Position numbers and translations under genes: made by a program. Under the pieces are notes generated by a model. It was not told the DNA's origin. It did no database searches and was given only the letters and a program-made list of their open reading frames with translations. From assembly GCA_949825045.1 (NCBI GenBank), contig OX463815.1, positions 28,821,356 to 28,885,355 of the forward strand: 64,000 bases of DNA. Direction: 5' to 3'. Below, piece by piece: positions 50,301 through 56,300 of this stretch. The DNA is from Argyresthia goedartella (taxonomy: Eukaryota > Arthropoda > Insecta > Lepidoptera > Argyresthiidae). Position 1 is the first letter of the stretch. Each line of letters starts with the position of its first letter.

Positions 50301-53300
50301 TGTTAGTGAGTTATAGGGGCTTATTCCACAAATCCCCTGCGACTATCCCCAGCGAAGGGGATTTGTGGACTTTTTGAAAAAAAATGTCCATAAATCCCCT
50401 TCGGCATTACAACGAGGTGATTATGTACTTTACTGTACATCAAAATAATGACTGATTATCTGTTTAGTTCTTTAAATTCGACTTAAAAATTAAAACCATG
50501 TAAATAAATGGAAAAGAAATCCCCTTTCCTCGGCGTTGTAACGCCGGAAGGGGATTTAAGGACAAAAATTGACAAAAAGTCCACAAATCCCCTTCGCAGG
50601 GGATAGTCGCAGGGGATTTTTGGAATAAGCAAAAATATAAACTCCCTACTTTATCCTCTGTATTTACGGAGAAATGTACGGCCTTATTTAGCTCACTCAT
50701 TCATATAGTGCTTAAGGGATACGACCGGTCTGTTATATTTAATGACTGTCTGAGCGCCTTGAGTCCATAAGCGCGAACCCATTCAGGAATTGTATTAGAA
50801 ATCCTCTCATTTGTAAAATCAATGAACTTCTAGCCATCTGAAAAAATAAGGCACTCTAGGAAATTTTAGTCTGGATACCGAGTCACTCTGGAATGCGTGG
50901 CAACGAGGATGTTGATCAGGCTGCCAAGCTCACCAAAGGCGATAACTCCTTTGAGAAGAATTACAGCGAAGACATGCTCTCTCTGTAGGTCTCTATGTGC
51001 TGATTCGGCTGATGAATATGAATGCTTTTCATATCGTTATTCTGCTCTCCAACCATGCACTCCATTCAGGAATTCAGGAATTTTGAAAAACTAGCCACGA
51101 GCATCATATCATATCAAAGTCAAAGTACTTTATTACTACTATTTACATATACTTAGCAAACGTCATTTTTTGCCTCTTCTCTACATTGGACCACTGTGGG
51201 AGAAGAAGGGCGTAGAAACTCCCACAGATTTATTTTTAGGTCTCTTTTAAAAATAGGTTGTGCTTAACTAATACAAATATGAAAAATTTAATTGTTATGA
51301 TTAATAAGCAGGAATAAATAATTACAAAACTATTAACAGCAAGGTCTGTGTTGAGCCAGATTAACCCCATACAGTCCTGTCATTTAAGTAATCTTGAACA
51401 TTGTAATATCCCTTTTTCGACAAAGTCGCTTTAACATGCTTTTTAAATTGCTCAAGTGGCAATTTCAAAATCTCCAGAGGTATCTTATTGTAGTAGAGAA
51501 TGCACTGACCCTTGAAAGAATTGCTAACCTTCGCGAGTCTAAAACGGGGCGCACATAGTCTGTGATTATTTCTTAGGTTAACATTACAGCTATCGCTAAG
51601 TTTGGAAAATGTTGTAAGGTTCTTGCGTACATACATTATATTTTCGAAAATAAATTGACTAGCTACTGTTAGTATGTCAATTTCTTTAAAAAGCTCTCTT
51701 AAGGAGTCTGTTCGTTTTAAATTATAAATTGCTCGAATAGCTCTTTTCTGTCAAATAAAAATAGTTTGAATATCCGCTGCTTTCCCCACAACAAGATACC
51801 ATAAGATAACACACTATGAAAGTAACTAAAATATACTAGCCTAGATGAAGCCACATCTGTGCTTTGTCTGATGTTCCTAACAGCGTAAGCCGCAGAACTT
51901 AATTTACCAGCCAATTTATCTATGTGGGGTCCCCACTGCAATTTGCTATCAATGGTTATTCCAAGAAACTTCGTATCATTTACTAATTCTAACGTGCTGT
52001 TGTCTAGCACTAAACTGGTCTCAACTTGCCTGACATTTGGAAGTGAGAATTTGATACACTTGGTTTTACCAGCGTTTAACAATAAATTATTAACTGTGAA
52101 CCAATTCAAGGTTAAAGACAATACACCATTAACATCATCAAATTCTCCTTTTTGTCTTTCAATTTTGAAGACCAGTGAAGTATCATCAGCAAACAACACT
52201 ATGTCAGTTAATTTCTCCACCATGAAAGGCAGATCATTAATATATACCAGGAATAGGAAAGGGCCTAATATGGAACCTTGTGGAACGCCAATTTTAACAC
52301 CCGATCCATCAGATGTTACGCCGTTAACTTCTGCCTTTTGAATTCTATTGCTTAGGTATGATCTTAGTAGATCCAACGCTTTATTTCTAACTCCGTAATG
52401 ATTTAATTTAATTAATAGCGTATTATGATCAACACAATCAAACGCCTTCGACAGGTCGCAAAAAACTCCGATAGCATCCTGTGCGGCCTCCCATGCAGAA
52501 TAAATATGAGATACAAGGGTAATACCTGCATCCGTAGTCGATTTACCCCTAGTGAAACCATATTGTTTAGCGTGGAGTTGTTTTGTACGGTTGAAGTGTG
52601 AGAGCATTTGATTGAGTATAATCTTTTCAAATATTTCACTTAGTGTTGGAAGAACAGATATTGGTCTGAAATTTGAAGGATCGCCCTTATCTCCCGATTT
52701 GAACAGCGGTATAAGTTTACTGTGTTTCATGAGGTCTGGAAAAGCCCCATCGTCAACACATTTATTGAATATATAAGCTAAGTGTGGGGCTATAACTAGA
52801 ATTACTGAACCAATGACTTTGACTGATATACCCCACAGGTCTTCCGTATTTTTTAAGTTAAGTAATTTAAACGTTTTGACAATGTCCTGGGGATATACAT
52901 GATGAAATTTTAAATATACATTACTGACGCTAGTGTTATTTTTTAATAAAGTCTCTGCTTCAAATGGAGATGAATTTAGACGGTCCGTTGTGAGTACGGG
53001 TACATTGGTGAAGAATGTTTCAAAAGCTCGAGCAACATCAGCGTTATATTTAACAACATCATCACCTATCTTTAGGCAGAAATCACTGTCCCTTGGTATA
53101 ACTTTGCCAGTTTCGCGGTTTATTATTTGCCAAACTGTTTTCATTCTATTATTTGAATTTTGAATTTTTCTATTAATGTGTAAAGTTTTTGCAGTTCTAC
53201 AAACCAACTTGAAAGTTTTGGAATATTTTTTAACATAAACATGAAATTTTCGATCAAAGTTATAGGTTTTTTGATCATAAAGGTCATACAAGATAACTCT

Positions 53301-56300
53301 ACTTTTACGAATTCCAAACGTTGCCCAGTCATTAAATTTAGATTTACCGTTGTAGTCACTGACTTTCTTTAATTTGAAAACTTTATTGAATTCTGTCTGA
53401 ATAATGTTGAAGAAGTCTGAGTAGATTTTGTTTGGGTTCTGTTCATTAAAATCCGGTACTGGCAAATTTATATTATTTATATAAAATTTATATAAATATA
53501 TAAAATTTATATATCCCGTCTTAGACTTGGTCATTGATGTTCCCCGGCCCATTACATAAAATCAAAATCCGTGACTCCTCTCTATGCGACTGGTTTAGAG
53601 GAAGGGTCCATTGATCATATTTTATTGTACTGCCCCCCGAATAACAACTGTATTCTCATTCAAATTTCAAAATCCCTCTCCCTATAAATTCCAACCGCCT
53701 CCTTTCCGTACTCCCTTTCCTACTCCCGTTCCGTAAAGAAATTTTCACCCTTGCTAAATTTGTTCATGTAAATAATATTAGTTTGTATTGTATAATATTA
53801 AATTATAAATGACAGTCCACGATTGATCTCGCCGCGATCTCACCAAAAATATATACAATGTGATTTGGCGACAACCTGACGCAGGCGAAGCTGTTCTTGG
53901 CAAGAGATACACCAACCACTAAAACAATATATACTTCAAATTAACTCAAAAATAAGTCATAACATTTTTATATATACACGAAATTAACCACCCAAAATCA
54001 ATTCACGTAGGTACAAAAAAAATATTTTTTTGAGTTCGGTGCCAGGTCTTGAGAAACTATAATGTAAGTAGTTGTTACACACCTTCTTCAAAAAAAATGC
54101 TTTGTAAGTATTATTGGTTTGGGTGGTTAATTTTGTGAACTTACCTATGATTACCTACAGGTAAAATGTTATTAATTATTTTTGAGTTAACTTGAATTCG
54201 ACTTAATTTATTTATTTTTTCGTATTGTTTAGTTTTATGGAAATATTTGTAATGATAAGTCTTTCATGGGTCCCCTGTCAGTCTTGTTAGTACTGCGGAA
54301 AAGCCCTAACCCCCCGATGCATGCATTATTTGATGCACTGCACTCCTATTATATTCAAAACTTCAGAAAGGATTAAACACTGCCAATTTGTGTTTTCCAG
54401 CTGATCTTTTTGAGTCCTATTTTACATAACTTGCATTTTTCCCTAGTTTTATATCATCTCTTTGTTGCCCAGGTCGTATTAATAAGCTAGACTACTAACA
54501 CGTAATATGTATAGTCCATATCTTAAAAACTACTGAACCTATTTTGATAAAACTTGCACTCTTCCCTAAGTCGGAGTAAATGTACGCCAATAAAAGAAAT
54601 GGTCAAAATCCTATCTATAGTTTCAGAGAAACATGAAGACAATTATACATAGTCAGGTCATAAGTTCTGTCACATGTGCAATATGAAATAATTTAGACAT
54701 GTTTATTATTTATGTAAACATTTATATAGCAAAATGAACTTAATAAAACATAGATTCTTATGGTAATAAAGTTTATTCAAAATGACCCCCGCGATTTTGA
54801 ATACAGGCCATTCTGCGCGGCCAGTCGTCTATCGCAGCACGAACGAGGTCCATGTCAATATCGGCGGCTGCCTTAATCAAGGATGCCTTGAGTGACTCCA
54901 AATCAGGATGAGGCTTTGAGCAGGCCTTTTCCTCCAAGTGTTGCCATATCTTGTAATCTAACGGACTCAAATCTGGACTGGAGGAGGGCCAGTCTTCGTG
55001 CCGGATGAAGTCGATTTCACGCGCCGCCAGTCAGTCTTGTGTGCTTTTCGCTCTATGAGCTGACGCAGAATCTTGTTGGAATACCCAGTGCCTGTTATTA
55101 AACATGGTATGAGAAACAGGTTCCACAAGGTTCTTGAGGACTGTATTTTGATACACAACTGCATTCGTTTTTACGCCTTTCTCACAAAAATGTAACTCAG
55201 TTAAGCCCCAATAAGAGACTCCCAACCAAACCATGAGCGAGGATGGAAAATGACCTCGTTGGACACGCGGAATACGGTTGCTCGCTTCTTTACTGCTGTG
55301 TGCGTACACCTTATCATTTTTTTTGTTGTAGCTCTCTTCCACGGTGAAAATTTTTTCATCCGAAAAAAGAATTTCAACAAAGCGCGGCATCTCTTCAGTC
55401 TCAGGTCCATTAAACGAGCGTCCAAACGATGTCCTGTTTTTCTTCGATATGCCCTAAGCCCTAAGTCTTCATTTAACACCCTTTTCACTGTGGTCCTGCT
55501 TAACCCCATCTGAAGGGCCAACAGTTTCTGCTTACGTATGGGATTTCTTTGAATTCGCGCCTTCACAGCTTTTATCACTGTTGGAGTCCTAACAGAGCGA
55601 GGGCGACCACTTCTTGACCTGTCATCTACACTAGAGTCATCATTGTATCGTTTTATGGTACGATAAACGAATCTTTTGGTTATATTCAAATTTTTCAGTA
55701 AGTCGAAAATCTGAATTGGCGCGTAACCGCAATGATGCAACGCAATAACTGCGACACGGTCTTCTCTAGGTGTCCACTCCATATTTAAAAATGAGGAAAA
55801 TTCTAAAAAGTACACATTTTTATTTTCATGAAAAATTCGAAATTTGAATTCAATAAACTTTTTTGTGGCCAGCGTTCTAAAGTTTTTATTGTGTGACAGA
55901 ACTTATGACCTGACTGTGTATAACCTACGAAATTGTATCATGTTTGGAAGCCCTGAAATAATAACATGTGTGAATATTTTGCGTTTCTGATAATATTATG
56001 TGCATCCATACGTACATAGAATTGAGTACCTCTCCTTTTTTGCGTCCATGTGACGTCATAATAAAATGCTGTCTTTTTACATCAAATTGAGTTTATTTTA
56101 TAAACTTTATATATAAACAAAGAAAATATAAAGTTCTGATATTATCAAACCATTTTGTAAATAATGCTTCAACTTCAGGGATGTACATAGATTTATTGGA
56201 CTGCCTTGTCCAATACTGAATTGATTTCAGTTTTAACCAGAAAGGATATATAAAAGTTTCAGAATAGCAAAAAAATATATGCAAGAAAGGAAACACCATT

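Noticed and set aside
55250..55513. Plus-strand 87-codon frame inside the mariner
   Set aside because: Antisense shadow of the transposase, which has all the conserved motifs on the other strand.
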